A DNA stretch of 64,000 nt, taken from Polynucleobacter sp. KF022. Its GTDB lineage: Bacteria; Pseudomonadota; Gammaproteobacteria; Burkholderiales; Burkholderiaceae. Under the pieces are notes generated by a model. It was given only the letters and a program-made list of their open reading frames with translations, ran no database searches and was not told the DNA's origin. The stretch covers positions 372,001-436,000 of the forward strand of contig NZ_AP026972.1 in assembly GCF_027924105.1 (NCBI RefSeq). The letters run 5' to 3'. Positions 1 to 7,708 of the stretch are shown here, one piece after another. Position numbers and translations under genes: made by a program. Position 1 is the first letter of the stretch. Every line of letters begins with the position of its first letter.

Positions 1-1215
1 GCTGTTTTGTTCTTGCTCGGCATCATCATGGGTGGACGTAAGTCTCGCCTAGGTGCCTTGATTGGTGCAGCTATTATTGTATTGTTGCCAAAACTCTTGG
101 ACGACATCAATTTGTTCCGTATCGTTGCCTCGATTATTGCGGTTGTAGTGGTGGTTGGTGCTGGCATGGCCTTGTCCAAGAAGACTACAACCCCGCGTCG
201 CGTTGCTGTACCTATCGCCGGCGTAGTGGGCTTGGCAGCATTCTCATTCTGGCTCAATACGATTTCTGACTGGCGCTTGAGTATTTTCGGCTTCATGATT
301 TTGTTGGTGGTGTACTACTTGCAAAACGGTATTGTTGGTTTTGCGAAGAGCTTCTACCAGTCAATCGTTGGCAAAGCTAAAACTACTCGTGGTGGTGATG
401 CTGAAGTAGTTGATGACTCTATCAGCTTCATTAGCAATGTATCCAACGCAAATGCTGGCGCTGAGCTCTTGAAAGTTGACTCTGTATTGATGCAGTTCGG
501 TGGCCTGAAGGCCTTGAACAATGTTGATCTGAGCATCAAGCGCGGCACTATTCATGGTTTGATCGGTCCTAACGGTTCCGGTAAGAGCACGATGATGAAC
601 GTATTGACAGGTATTTATGTACCTACAGCTGGTAACGTTTTATACGCTGGTGAAAGCGTTGTTGGTAAGACATCTTCCGACATCGCCTTATCTGGTATCG
701 CTCGTACCTTCCAAAACGTTCAGCTTTTCGGCGAAATGACTGCTATCCAAAATATTTTGGTTGGCTTGCATCACACCTTTAAGTCGAACATGGTGGAGAT
801 TGCATTGAATCTGCCACGCTACAAGCGAGAAGAGGCTGAAGCCCATGGTCGTGCAATGGCGCTCCTCAAGTTCGTTGGCTTGGATGACTTGGCCAATGAA
901 GAAGCACGTAACTTGCCATACGGTAAGCAACGTTTGCTCGAGATTGCCCGTGCTTTGGCATTGGATCCTGAGTTGCTTTTGTTGGATGAGCCAGCAGCAG
1001 GCTTGACAGCTCCTGACATTAAAGAACTCTTGCGCATTATTCGTAAGATCCGCGATAGTGGTATTACCTTCATCCTGATTGAGCATCACATGGATGTGGT
1101 GATGTCAGTTTGCGATACCGTTTCTGTATTGGACTTCGGTCAGAAGATTGCAGAAGGTAAACCAGCTGAAGTTCAGGCAGACGAGAAGGTGATTCATGCC
1201 TACTTGGGTACTTAA
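1..1215 (+). CDS. livG: Branched-chain amino acid ABC transporter, permease-ATPase fusion (LivM C-terminus plus LivG), 5' partial
   Basis: The reading frame is open from base 1, so the gene begins before the window. The first ~120 visible residues are hydrophobic membrane segments resembling the C-terminal end of a LivM-type inner-membrane permease (GGRKSRLGALIGAA, VLLPKLL). A linker of about 30 residues leads into a complete LivG-type ATPase: Walker A GPNGSGKST about 187 residues after base 7, the LivG-style signature LPYGKQR, Walker B LLLLDEPAAGL and a late switch His in IEHHMD. Permease and ATPase are therefore one polypeptide. The family energises high-affinity uptake of Leu/Ile/Val or related compounds. 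livF follows after 30 bases, so the two are co-transcribed. Substrate is not readable from sequence. The TTG at 7 is probably not the start. Confidence 0.9.
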   Translation, partial: AVLFLLGIIMGGRKSRLGALIGAAIIVLLPKLLDDINLFRIVASIIAVVVVVGAGMALSKKTTTPRRVAVPIAGVVGLAAFSFWLNTISDWRLSIFGFMILLVVYYLQNGIVGFAKSFYQSIVGKAKTTRGGDAEVVDDSISFISNVSNANAGAELLKVDSVLMQFGGLKALNNVDLSIKRGTIHGLIGPNGSGKSTMMNVLTGIYVPTAGNVLYAGESVVGKTSSDIALSGIARTFQNVQLFGEMTAIQNILVGLHHTFKSNMVEIALNLPRYKREEAEAHGRAMALLKFVGLDDLANEEARNLPYGKQRLLEIARALALDPELLLLDEPAAGLTAPDIKELLRIIRKIRDSGITFILIEHHMDVVMSVCDTVSVLDFGQKIAEGKPAEVQADEKVIHAYLGT

Positions 1216-1245
1216 TCACTAGAACATATTGAATCGGTAAATACC

Positions 1246-1974
1246 ATGTTATCTATTAAGAATCTTGAAGCAGGCTACGGTAAAGTCAAAGTCCTCCACG
1301 GCATCAATATTGATGTTCCAAAAGGGCAAGTCATTACTTTGATTGGCTCAAACGGCGCCGGCAAAACAACAACCATGCGTGCTATCACTGGCATGATCAA
1401 GCCAACAGCTGGTGAGGTCACTCTAGGTGGTGAAAAAATTGATGGTTACGACTCTCATAAAATCGCTCGCTTGGGTTTGGCTCACAGCCCTGAAGGTCGT
1501 CGCGTATTTACGACGATGTCAGTTACCGACAATTTATTGTTGGGCGCATTTCCACGCTTTACAGGTAGCCGTCCAAAAGGCGATATCAAGAATGACTTAG
1601 AAAAGTCTCTTGAAATGTTTCCTCGCTTGAAAGAGCGTCGCAATCAATTGGCGGGAACGCTATCTGGTGGCGAGCAACAAATGTTGGCAATGGCCCGTGC
1701 AGTGATGCTCAATCCAGAGATTATTCTTTTGGATGAGCCATCGATGGGTCTGGCACCAATTTTGGTTGAGGAAGTATTTAAGATCATCTCTAACCTGAAG
1801 TCACAGGGTGTGACCATGTTGTTGGTTGAGCAGTTTGCTGCTGCAGCATTGAATGTGGCTGACTACGGTTATGTGCTTGAGAACGGCAAGATCGCTACTC
1901 ACGGACCTGCTGCTAAGCTCAAGGATGATCCTGCTGTGAAAGCAGCTTACTTGGGTGGTGCTGGTGGCCACTAA
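1246..1974 (+). CDS. livF: Branched-chain amino acid ABC transporter ATP-binding protein LivF
   Basis: A 242-residue ABC ATPase of normal LivF length. Walker A GSNGAGKTT lies at residues 34-42, the signature LSGGEQQ near 138 and Walker B IILLDEPSMGL near 160; LVEQ with the following helix supplies the LivF-type switch region. It is the second cytoplasmic ATPase of the importer and would pair with the LivG half of the upstream fusion protein. It starts 30 bases after that gene and ends just before a strong hairpin terminator, so it is the last gene of the transporter operon. The assignment to the Liv (HAAT) family is firm; amino acid specificity is not known. Confidence 0.93.
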   Translation: MLSIKNLEAGYGKVKVLHGINIDVPKGQVITLIGSNGAGKTTTMRAITGMIKPTAGEVTLGGEKIDGYDSHKIARLGLAHSPEGRRVFTTMSVTDNLLLGAFPRFTGSRPKGDIKNDLEKSLEMFPRLKERRNQLAGTLSGGEQQMLAMARAVMLNPEIILLDEPSMGLAPILVEEVFKIISNLKSQGVTMLLVEQFAAAALNVADYGYVLENGKIATHGPAAKLKDDPAVKAAYLGGAGGH

Positions 1975-1999
1975 GTAGTTATCCAAACTACCGGTAATA

Positions 2000-2027
2000 A
2001 AAAAGCCCTTAGTAATAAGGGCTTTTT
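2000..2027. terminator. Bidirectional intrinsic terminator after livF
   Basis: An 11-base perfect inverted repeat (AAAAAGCCCTT / AAGGGCTTTTT) with a 6-base loop, A-run on one side and T-run on the other. It sits between livF and the converging gene that ends at 2032 and can serve both. Confidence 0.9.
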
Positions 2028-2031
2028 CTTT

Positions 2032-2595
2032 TTAGCTAGCTAAAAGCTTTACCGCTTCTCGTATCAGCAGGGCGCGATACCCCATGTATATAGCTACTAC
2101 AGTAAATCCAAACAAAAAGAGCTTGGGTATCAATGCGCCTTCAGCTACTAATTCACTATTGAGTAAGCCAATCGCTACGGCAAAAAAGAAGAGCGCTCCT
2201 AGTCCGAGGATGATCCAATTCTCATTGCTGCTGACTTGTTGAGTTTGGTTGTTATAGGCGAGAACCTGAAGGGACTCACCCTTTTGATATCCAGCTACTG
2301 TAATTTGATCGCCATCTGCAATCTGCATCGGTGCTGAAAACTTGGCTTCGATTGCCTTATCTCCCAAATTAAATGTAGAGATAAAAAAGCGCTTGTAGTA
2401 GACCGAGGAATGGTCGTGGGTGGGCTTTTCAGGGTTTACGTATTCGAGCAATTCATTATTAAGATTGCTCACCGTGCCAGAAATCGAACTTATAGAACTG
2501 GATAGCAAAGAGCTTGGTTTACTTATGGACATCAGCAGAACTCCCAAAAGGCTGATTATCAGTATATAGACTAGAGATTGCAGGGTTTTTCTCAT
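2032..2595 (-). CDS. Unknown membrane protein coupled to the TauE/SafE exporter
   Basis: I do not recognise this 187-residue protein. It has an N-terminal membrane helix (about residues 7-25), a roughly 95-residue soluble segment containing a short strand-rich stretch (DGDQITVAGY, SLQVLAYN), and two C-terminal helices (about 125-143 and 155-173). Its ATG overlaps the TGA of the upstream TauE/SafE gene (ATGA), which suggests translational coupling and a shared role. Because the exporter is divergent from a persulfide dioxygenase and a BigR-like repressor, a part in sulfur-stress export or membrane assembly is a reasonable guess and no more. Length and start look natural; base use matches the neighbours. 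Confidence 0.75.
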   Translation of the reverse strand: MRKTLQSLVYILIISLLGVLLMSISKPSSLLSSSISSISGTVSNLNNELLEYVNPEKPTHDHSSVYYKRFFISTFNLGDKAIEAKFSAPMQIADGDQITVAGYQKGESLQVLAYNNQTQQVSSNENWIILGLGALFFFAVAIGLLNSELVAEGALIPKLFLFGFTVVAIYMGYRALLIREAVKLLAS

Positions 2596-3410
2596 AAGGC
2601 ATTAATGCCTTTAATGGTGAGGCTGATTGCAACTCCAAATGTGAGTATGGCAAAAATTTGTTGCAGCCTTGGACCGCTTATTTTTTTGCCCAATGCTCGA
2701 CCCATTAGAAGACCGCATAAGGCACCTATGGAAAAAGGTGCTGCCAGCGTTAAATCTAGATTGCCTGATATGGCTGAAAATACTACCCCTCCGCTAGAGA
2801 TGATGGCAAGTACGCCTAGTGAGGTGGCAACAATTGATTGCACTGGCAAATCTGTATAGCGCTTTAAGGCTGGGACAATCACAAAGCCGCCGCCTACTCC
2901 CAGTAATCCAGATAAGAATCCCGCCCAGCATCCAGAAAACATGAGAGATCTAGCGCAAGGAATGCTCCAACTTAATTTACCAAGCTCTGGATTGAGTAAG
3001 CATGGCGGTGGGCTGCGCTTTTTCATGGGGAGATGAAGGATTTCTCTTCTAGCTTGAAGTAGTAAGCGGATTGAGACAAAAAACAGCGTGGCACTAAAAA
3101 GAATTAGTAGCGGAGCGTTAGGAACTCTTTGTGCTGCCCAAAGACCTAGTGGCGATAGGAGAAGTCCAAATAACGCCATGAAGCCAGCTGCTTTGTACCG
3201 CAAAATTTTATTCTTCAGTCCAAGTAGTGCGCCTACACCTGCAGAGAGTGCAATAGCAGAAAGAGAGACTGGCGCTGCCTCCGCTATTGGAAGATGTAGA
3301 ACAAATACCAGCAGGGGGACAGACAGAATGCCGCCACCTGCGCCGGTAAGACCCATTAACAAACCTACGATAAGGCCTAGGGCGGGGCTGATGAAGATTG
3401 AGTAGTCCAT
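2592..3410 (-). CDS. TauE/SafE family sulfite/sulfonate exporter-like membrane protein
   Basis: From the ATG at 3410 the protein has 272 residues, normal for the TauE/SafE family, with about eight membrane helices and the two internal repeats typical of the family, marked by GLTGAGGG near residue 20 and GLLGVGGG in the second half. An open frame runs further upstream but lies in the AT-rich divergent promoter region and encodes no family-like sequence, so 3410 is preferred. The family exports sulfite, sulfoacetate and similar anions. Divergence from a persulfide dioxygenase and BigR-like repressor fits removal of sulfite made by that dioxygenase. The downstream unknown membrane gene overlaps it by 4 bases. 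Confidence 0.87.
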   Translation of the reverse strand: MDYSIFISPALGLIVGLLMGLTGAGGGILSVPLLVFVLHLPIAEAAPVSLSAIALSAGVGALLGLKNKILRYKAAGFMALFGLLLSPLGLWAAQRVPNAPLLILFSATLFFVSIRLLLQARREILHLPMKKRSPPPCLLNPELGKLSWSIPCARSLMFSGCWAGFLSGLLGVGGGFVIVPALKRYTDLPVQSIVATSLGVLAIISSGGVVFSAISGNLDLTLAAPFSIGALCGLLMGRALGKKISGPRLQQIFAILTFGVAISLTIKGINAL

Positions 3411-3430
3411 TGCAATTAATTTTATATTAA

Positions 3431-3453
3431 GATAATATATAAATATATATATC
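3431..3453. promoter_or_regulatory. AT-rich imperfect palindrome, candidate BigR operator
   Basis: The divergent gap between the exporter (start 3410) and the persulfide dioxygenase (start 3502) holds an almost pure A/T block whose ends are GATA and TATC around alternating TA. BigR-type repressors are known to bind AT-rich imperfect palindromes overlapping the -10 region of their own operon. The position is right for control of both directions. The site is inferred from composition and context. Confidence 0.55.
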
Positions 3454-3501
3454 AAATACTCTTTTTGAGCGGTAATCAAGGTATTTTTAGGAAAGCCTGC
3501 T

Positions 3502-4374
3502 ATGAACCCAAAACCAAGCGCTGAAGTTAAGGCATTCTTTGATCCAGAAACCTGGACTTTTACCTATGTAGTTTATGGAGGCAAAAAAAGTCCCTGCGTA
3601 GTCATAGACTCCGTATTGAACTATGACCCCAAATCAGGCAGAACAACTACAGGGTCTGCTGACGAAGTCATCAGCTTTATTCAAGGCGAGCAATTGCAGT
3701 TAACTTGGATCCTAGAAACGCATGCTCATGCTGATCATCTAACGGCAGCCCCCTATATTCAGAGTAAGTTAGGCGGCAAGATTGTCATTGGCGATCACAT
3801 CACCAGTGTGCAAAACGTATTTAAGGGTGTTTTCAATCTTGATGAGCAATTTGCAATTGATGGATCTCAATTTGATCATTTACTAAAAGACGGTGAATCA
3901 CTGCAGTTCGGCAACCTCTCCTTAAAGGCTCTCTATGTGCCTGGCCATACCCCAGCTTGCATGGCATATGAAATTGGGGATGCACTATTTGTTGGGGACA
4001 CCCTCTTCATGCCTGATGTCGGTACAGCGCGTTGTGACTTTCCAGGCGGTAGCGCCCAGACTTTATATCGATCTATTCAGAAGGTGCTCGCATATCCTGA
4101 TGAGACAAAGCTGTATATGTGCCATGACTATCCGCCAACAGATCGTCCTGAGGCGTATTGCACAACCGTGGGTGAGGAGAAGAAGTCTAATATCCATGTG
4201 CACGACGGAGTCACCGAGGAGCAGTTCGTGCAAATGCGCAGTAAGCGGGATGCGACCCTAGATATGCCTACTCTGATATTGCCATCGATTCAGGTCAACA
4301 TACGTGCAGGTCATCTGCCTGAGCCTGAAGCGAATGGCAAATCCTATTTAAAAATCCCATTAAACGCTCTTTAA
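3502..4374 (+). CDS. Persulfide dioxygenase (ETHE1/Blh-like MBL-fold protein)
   Basis: A 290-residue metallo-beta-lactamase-fold protein. The iron-binding motif is visible as ETHAHADHL (His74, His76, Asp78, His79), followed by PGHTPACM, the FVGDTLF Asp, and the family motif around GTARCDFPGGSAQ. This pattern belongs to ETHE1-like sulfur dioxygenases that oxidise glutathione persulfide to sulfite in the cytoplasm. It starts at ATG 3502 behind an AGGAAAG-like ribosome site and its stop is followed after one base by the ArsR-type regulator. Together with the divergent TauE/SafE exporter this matches the BigR/Blh hydrogen sulfide detoxification module known from Xylella and Agrobacterium. A glyoxalase II role is less likely given the CDFPGG motif and neighbours. 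Confidence 0.88.
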   Translation: MNPKPSAEVKAFFDPETWTFTYVVYGGKKSPCVVIDSVLNYDPKSGRTTTGSADEVISFIQGEQLQLTWILETHAHADHLTAAPYIQSKLGGKIVIGDHITSVQNVFKGVFNLDEQFAIDGSQFDHLLKDGESLQFGNLSLKALYVPGHTPACMAYEIGDALFVGDTLFMPDVGTARCDFPGGSAQTLYRSIQKVLAYPDETKLYMCHDYPPTDRPEAYCTTVGEEKKSNIHVHDGVTEEQFVQMRSKRDATLDMPTLILPSIQVNIRAGHLPEPEANGKSYLKIPLNAL

Positions 4375-4375
4375 T

Positions 4376-4687
4376 ATGACGATTACCAAATCTGAACTCA
4401 AGAAAATGCAGGCGTCAGCTGCTGATGCCTGTAAGTTAATGAAGGTTCTATCCAATAGCGACCGCATGATGCTGTTATGTGAAATCGGCCAAGGCGAAAA
4501 ATGCGTCAGTGAGTTAGAGCTCGCCTTAGATCTTCATCAGCCTACACTATCTCAGCAATTAACCGTGCTTCGCAAAGAAAAGCTAGTTAAGACACGCAGA
4601 GAGGGTAAGCAAATTTACTATTCTCTGGCCAGTGAGGTTGCTGTGGCGGTAATGAGTCTGCTCTATAAGCACTATTGCAAAAAGTAG
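4376..4687 (+). CDS. bigR: BigR-like ArsR-family persulfide-sensing repressor
   Basis: A 103-residue winged-helix ArsR/SmtB protein. The recognition helix is around LHQPTLSQQLTVLRKEKLV and the wing around TRREGKQIYYSL. Cys43 (GEKCVSE) and Cys101 (HYCKK) match in position the cysteine pair that forms an intramolecular bond in BigR and SqrR when reactive sulfur species are present; the metal-site cysteines of ArsR proper (CVCDL in the recognition region) are absent. It lies one base after the persulfide dioxygenase gene, so it should be co-expressed with the enzyme it controls. Expected targets are its own operon and the divergent exporter. Cys35 and Cys19 are additional cysteines. Confidence 0.82.
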   Translation: MTITKSELKKMQASAADACKLMKVLSNSDRMMLLCEIGQGEKCVSELELALDLHQPTLSQQLTVLRKEKLVKTRREGKQIYYSLASEVAVAVMSLLYKHYCKK

Positions 4688-4692
4688 TCGAT

Positions 4693-5118
4693 TTACCTGC
4701 CGTGGCTACTGCCGCAAATTTTTTGAAATGCATGCAGCAAAAAGATAACAAAAAAGAGTAAGCCAGTCATCCAGTGGGTATCGACCGTAATGTCTCGAAT
4801 TTCTTCGGGACCGTAATACAGTAAGGCGACAGTAACAAGCAGCAGAGTAAGTAAGCTCAATTGACTAAAGCCGCTCCATCGTTTCTTTTGAGACTTGTAG
4901 CCAGCCTTAATATGAAATGACAGCACTGAACCAAGAGCTAGGGTTGCCAAGATAGCAGCAATGCCATGAGCAGCCAGGATACTGTGAGTGCCAAGAGCGG
5001 CTCTCTGAATTTGAAACTGATGGCCCAGTAGATACATGAGGCCAGTGATAGAGCAGGTCATTATCCCGAGAATGACAAATGTTCTTTGCCAGTTTGGCAT
5101 TTTCCCAAGTCGACTCAT
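4693..5118 (-). CDS. Four-helix His-rich membrane protein, possible haem b carrier
   Basis: A 141-residue protein with about four membrane helices (near residues 12-31, 45-65, 83-99 and 115-132). Histidines lie at or near helix ends: GTHSILAAHG, LSFHIK, DTHWMTG and LLHAFQ. Such spacing resembles small cytochrome b561/DUF4405-like membrane haem proteins, but the match is by pattern only. Its ATG overlaps the ApbE stop by 4 bases (5115-5118), and it is the last gene of the Fur-box operon. A sensible role would be passing electrons across the inner membrane to the flavinylated FMN-binding protein made by the same operon. It converges on the BigR-like gene with a 5-base gap. Confidence 0.7.
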   Translation of the reverse strand: MSRLGKMPNWQRTFVILGIMTCSITGLMYLLGHQFQIQRAALGTHSILAAHGIAAILATLALGSVLSFHIKAGYKSQKKRWSGFSQLSLLTLLLVTVALLYYGPEEIRDITVDTHWMTGLLFFVIFLLHAFQKICGSSHGR

Positions 5119-5939
5119 ATAGTAATCCTCAGTGCTTGTGCTGAAAAGTGTGAGAAACAGGGGTGATACTCATTATTTGTTAAGGCCAAGACTTTGGTGA
5201 GGGCATCTGCATAGACGCACTCTTTAGCGAGAATGGAGAAGGAGCCTAAAACCTCAGCATGTACTTCGGAAAAATTCTGAGCTAGGGGGTTAATGATGTG
5301 GCTAATCTGTTGATCCCTTTTTGCGAAGTAAAGGCTGCTGGTGGCAATGGCGCCATCTTTCAAGGAGCCAATCTCAATCAGTCTGTTAGGAAGTTCTGGA
5401 TCGCGAACCTGAATTGGTAGGGCGGTTTTACCAAACACGCGCAAATCACCACCAGCATTGACGGAGCCCGAAGTAATTCCCTCGGAGATTAAGACTCGCA
5501 CCGCCATATCCACTGCAAATCCTTTAGCGATGCCACCAAGGTCCAGGCAGACTGGACGTGCCGATTTGATGAGATCGGGAGCTAAGAACTGAATATCTTC
5601 AATTCCACCAAGATCATGATTTGTGAAGGTAATGTGCCGTGGCAGTAAGCCTGCAGCAACCAAGCGATGTCCAATGCCACAATTGAATAGACCACCTGAT
5701 GCAAGATGAACTTCTTTGGCAACCTTAATTACTTGGGCTGTCCATGGATGAACTTCAACGGCCTCCCTATGGGCGAGTTGGTTAATAACACTAAGTTGAG
5801 TATCAGGATGATGAAATCCCATGAGATCCTGCACTTGTTGGATTGCGGCAAATGCGTTCTCAATCGCCAATAAGCCATTCTTATCTTCTTGAGTGGAGAT
5901 TTCTACAAAAGTCCCCAGCAGAGGTTTACATCGAATCAT
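5115..5939 (-). CDS. apbE: FAD:protein FMN transferase ApbE
   Basis: A 274-residue ApbE-family enzyme, slightly short for the family. Visible motifs are LGTFVEIS at the N-terminus, the conserved LDLGGIAKGFAVD, SVNAGGDLRVFG, and ISHIINP. ApbE transfers FMN from FAD to a Thr/Ser on target proteins outside the cytoplasm. Here no obvious lipobox or signal peptide precedes the domain (MIRCKPLLGTFVE), which is unusual for an exported enzyme; a start further upstream would overlap the FMN-binding gene, so it may act before export or be membrane-associated in another way. It overlaps the upstream FMN-binding gene (ATGA-type, 5936-5939) and the downstream membrane gene by 4 bases each, pointing to one tightly coupled operon. 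Confidence 0.88.
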   Translation of the reverse strand: MIRCKPLLGTFVEISTQEDKNGLLAIENAFAAIQQVQDLMGFHHPDTQLSVINQLAHREAVEVHPWTAQVIKVAKEVHLASGGLFNCGIGHRLVAAGLLPRHITFTNHDLGGIEDIQFLAPDLIKSARPVCLDLGGIAKGFAVDMAVRVLISEGITSGSVNAGGDLRVFGKTALPIQVRDPELPNRLIEIGSLKDGAIATSSLYFAKRDQQISHIINPLAQNFSEVHAEVLGSFSILAKECVYADALTKVLALTNNEYHPCFSHFSAQALRITI

Positions 5940-6508
5940 TTTGCTTTGAGAGTTTGGATTTGGCCGACAGGTGCGGGAGCGCTTTTCAGAGCTAATTCAT
6001 ATAGGACAGCAACTCGCTTCACTCCATCGGTCAGGTGCTTACAAGAAAGAGTGGCACCCCCAATATTTTGAATATCCTGGTTGAGCTTAATAGGGTCATG
6101 TGCAGTCTTACCAATAAATTGCTTACGCCATTGCGCTTCAGCCACTTCATAGCCATAAGACTCCACATATTCCAGTATTTCAATGCCAGAGATGCTGCCG
6201 CTGGGATTGATGGCAACAGCATAGGTAATCATTTCATGTTTACCAACTACCCCATCAATGACTAGCCAACTACCGTCAGATGCCCTCCAGATGCGATCTC
6301 CTTGAAAAGGGTGGCGAATGCTTGATGCTGCTCGCATCCTTTCTTGTAGATCATCGGTAATGATGATGGGCGTCTTAGTAAGCGCCTTATTTGGTAAGAG
6401 GATTTTCTGCGCCTGCTCTACAGAAACATAAATTTTTGCATGCGCAATGATGGGTGCACTCATCATTGCTAAGCCAATTGCAGCTAGCGGGTAAGGTTTC
6501 CAGATCAT
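5936..6508 (-). CDS. Exported FMN-binding domain protein, predicted ApbE substrate
   Basis: A 190-residue protein with an N-terminal signal peptide (about residues 1-24, cleavage after AHA). The C-terminal half is an FMN_bind-like domain: GSISGIEILEYVESYGYEV and, at residues 150-155, GGATLS, which aligns with the SGAT-type flavinylation motif in NqrC; Thr153 is the predicted attachment site for FMN. It is followed directly by apbE, whose start overlaps its stop. The protein should sit in the periplasm as a one-electron or two-electron flavin carrier. Two tandem Fur boxes upstream of the operon suggest it is made under iron limitation. Its redox partners are not identified; ferric reduction is an inference. 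Confidence 0.83.
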   Translation of the reverse strand: MIWKPYPLAAIGLAMMSAPIIAHAKIYVSVEQAQKILLPNKALTKTPIIITDDLQERMRAASSIRHPFQGDRIWRASDGSWLVIDGVVGKHEMITYAVAINPSGSISGIEILEYVESYGYEVAEAQWRKQFIGKTAHDPIKLNQDIQNIGGATLSCKHLTDGVKRVAVLYELALKSAPAPVGQIQTLKAK

Positions 6509-6516
6509 GAGTTCAT

Positions 6517-6696
6517 TTATGCGGTGAGTAATTCGTTTGCTTCATTACAAAGCGCCTGGATTTCTGGATGGATGTCCTGTAGATTGGAGAGTTTTTCAAA
6601 CATCATGAGCGCTCTTTGTTTAGCAGTTTGGCATTGCGTAGCCTGAAATTTCACTAAATGAGTCAGGGCTGCAACTAATAGGTTTTGAATTTCCAT
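6517..6696 (-). CDS. Small 59-residue helical protein inside the Fur-box operon
   Basis: An ATG at 6696 opens a 59-codon frame ending at TAA 6517-6519, eight bases before the start of the FMN-binding gene and 19 bases after the barrel-protein gene. An AAAGA element lies about seven bases upstream as a plausible ribosome site. The product begins MEIQNLLVAALTHLV and is predicted to be largely helical, with two cysteines (residues about 21 and 49) and no signal peptide or membrane helix. It fills an otherwise unexplained operon gap exactly and in the same direction. I recognise no family. It could be a cytoplasmic chaperone or regulator for the flavin system; alternatively a non-functional open frame. 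Confidence 0.6.
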   Translation of the reverse strand: MEIQNLLVAALTHLVKFQATQCQTAKQRALMMFEKLSNLQDIHPEIQALCNEANELLTA

Positions 6697-6715
6697 AGAT
6701 TCTTTCGCTTAGTTA

Positions 6716-7636
6716 TCAGTTAAGAGGGAAGCCAACTTTGACAATGAATTCGTTCACAGAGTGACTGTCCCAAACACGTGCATTTGAGCATTCAGCTTCG
6801 CCGCCGCCCATGCAGGTTCCGCCTGCAAGCTGATAGCGCCATGCGCCAGTGACCCACCAATCTTTAGCTGCATAGTGCATATTGGGTCCGACAAAAGTTG
6901 CTCTTTGTACTTGATTGCGTAAATTCAACTCAGAGTAGTCGTTATGAAAACGGGCCTCAACTCCGGCTGACCATTTGGGAGCAAAGCGATAGCTAGCGCC
7001 AACTAAGAAATCCAGCATCGATTCAGGAACATTGCCATTTTCAATAAACTTCAGGCGTTCATTAGCAACCACAACGTTACCCGCCAAGATCAGGCGATCA
7101 TCAATAAAGTTAGATTGCAGCAAAAGTCTTGCTTCTAGCTCATCTTTATTTCTACCCCATGTTGGTTCGAGATAGAGGCCTACGCCCACTGGTGAGGTGA
7201 CTGGATTGGTCAGGCGGTAGATAGCTTCAAGAGAGCCGCCTTCAATACCACTTTTTCTATAGGCTGTAGATGGATCATGCGAAGAGGGCACGCCGTATCC
7301 ACCCGTACAAGTTGGTGTATCACCGCACGCCTCTGGATTGGTGTAATTCTGATCGGCACTCGTGTAGTAGGAGTTGATATAGCCCGCTACCTGTAAGTCA
7401 TTGGTGAGGCCATATTCAAGTTCAGTTCTTGCGGTCCAGGCATCGTAAGTTCCCGCGGCTTGCTGTTTATTCAGCTGTAGACGCTGCTCAAATTCCAGCT
7501 TGCCCTTGGGTTGAAGATCTAAGGTGTAAATCCAGCCAAACGCTCCCTCGCCCGCATTGGCAAAGGAAAAGTGAAGAGTGGCAACAAGGAAGAAGCTAAA
7601 GGCAAGGAGTCTATTAATGGTTAATTTCATGATCAT
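6716..7636 (-). CDS. Outer-membrane beta-barrel-like protein (DUF6662-like), first gene of Fur-box operon
   Basis: A 306-residue exported protein: signal peptide of about 28 residues ending ANA-GE, then alternating strands rich in aromatic residues (LEFEQRLQLNK, TELEYGLTNDLQVAGY, GLYLEPTWG) typical of an outer-membrane barrel. It resembles the DUF6662 group from memory, function unknown. Two Cys pairs in loops (EACGDTPTCTGG, GTCMGGGEAEC) may form disulfides. It is the first gene of the operon and lies directly downstream of two Fur boxes, so it is probably expressed when iron is scarce. A role in iron-source entry or in holding the redox chain at the cell surface is a guess. The ATG at 7630 is an alternative start. 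Confidence 0.75.
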   Translation of the reverse strand: MIMKLTINRLLAFSFFLVATLHFSFANAGEGAFGWIYTLDLQPKGKLEFEQRLQLNKQQAAGTYDAWTARTELEYGLTNDLQVAGYINSYYTSADQNYTNPEACGDTPTCTGGYGVPSSHDPSTAYRKSGIEGGSLEAIYRLTNPVTSPVGVGLYLEPTWGRNKDELEARLLLQSNFIDDRLILAGNVVVANERLKFIENGNVPESMLDFLVGASYRFAPKWSAGVEARFHNDYSELNLRNQVQRATFVGPNMHYAAKDWWVTGAWRYQLAGGTCMGGGEAECSNARVWDSHSVNEFIVKVGFPLN

Positions 7637-7661
7637 TTGAGGTTGATGGTTAAAAAGTCTA

Positions 7662-7680
7662 AATGAGAACGGTTCTCAAT
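7662..7680. promoter_or_regulatory. Fur box 1 (proximal)
   Basis: A 19-base near-palindrome with arms GAGAAC / GTTCTC centred on 7671, matching the Fur consensus built on NATNATNAT hexamers. It lies about 25 bases upstream of the barrel-protein start at 7636. Confidence 0.82.
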
Positions 7681-7689
7681 ATAACACTA

Positions 7690-7708
7690 AATGAGAATGA
7701 TTCTCAAC
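7690..7708. promoter_or_regulatory. Fur box 2 (distal)
   Basis: A second 19-base element with perfect arms GAGAAT / ATTCTC centred on 7699, 28 bases from the first. Tandem sites usually mean tight iron repression. The divergent DUF3820 gene starts at 7783 and could also be affected. Confidence 0.85.

Noticed and set aside
3411..3479. N-terminal extension of the TauE/SafE protein
   Set aside because: The region is the AT-rich divergent promoter; the encoded residues are Tyr/Ile-rich by composition only.
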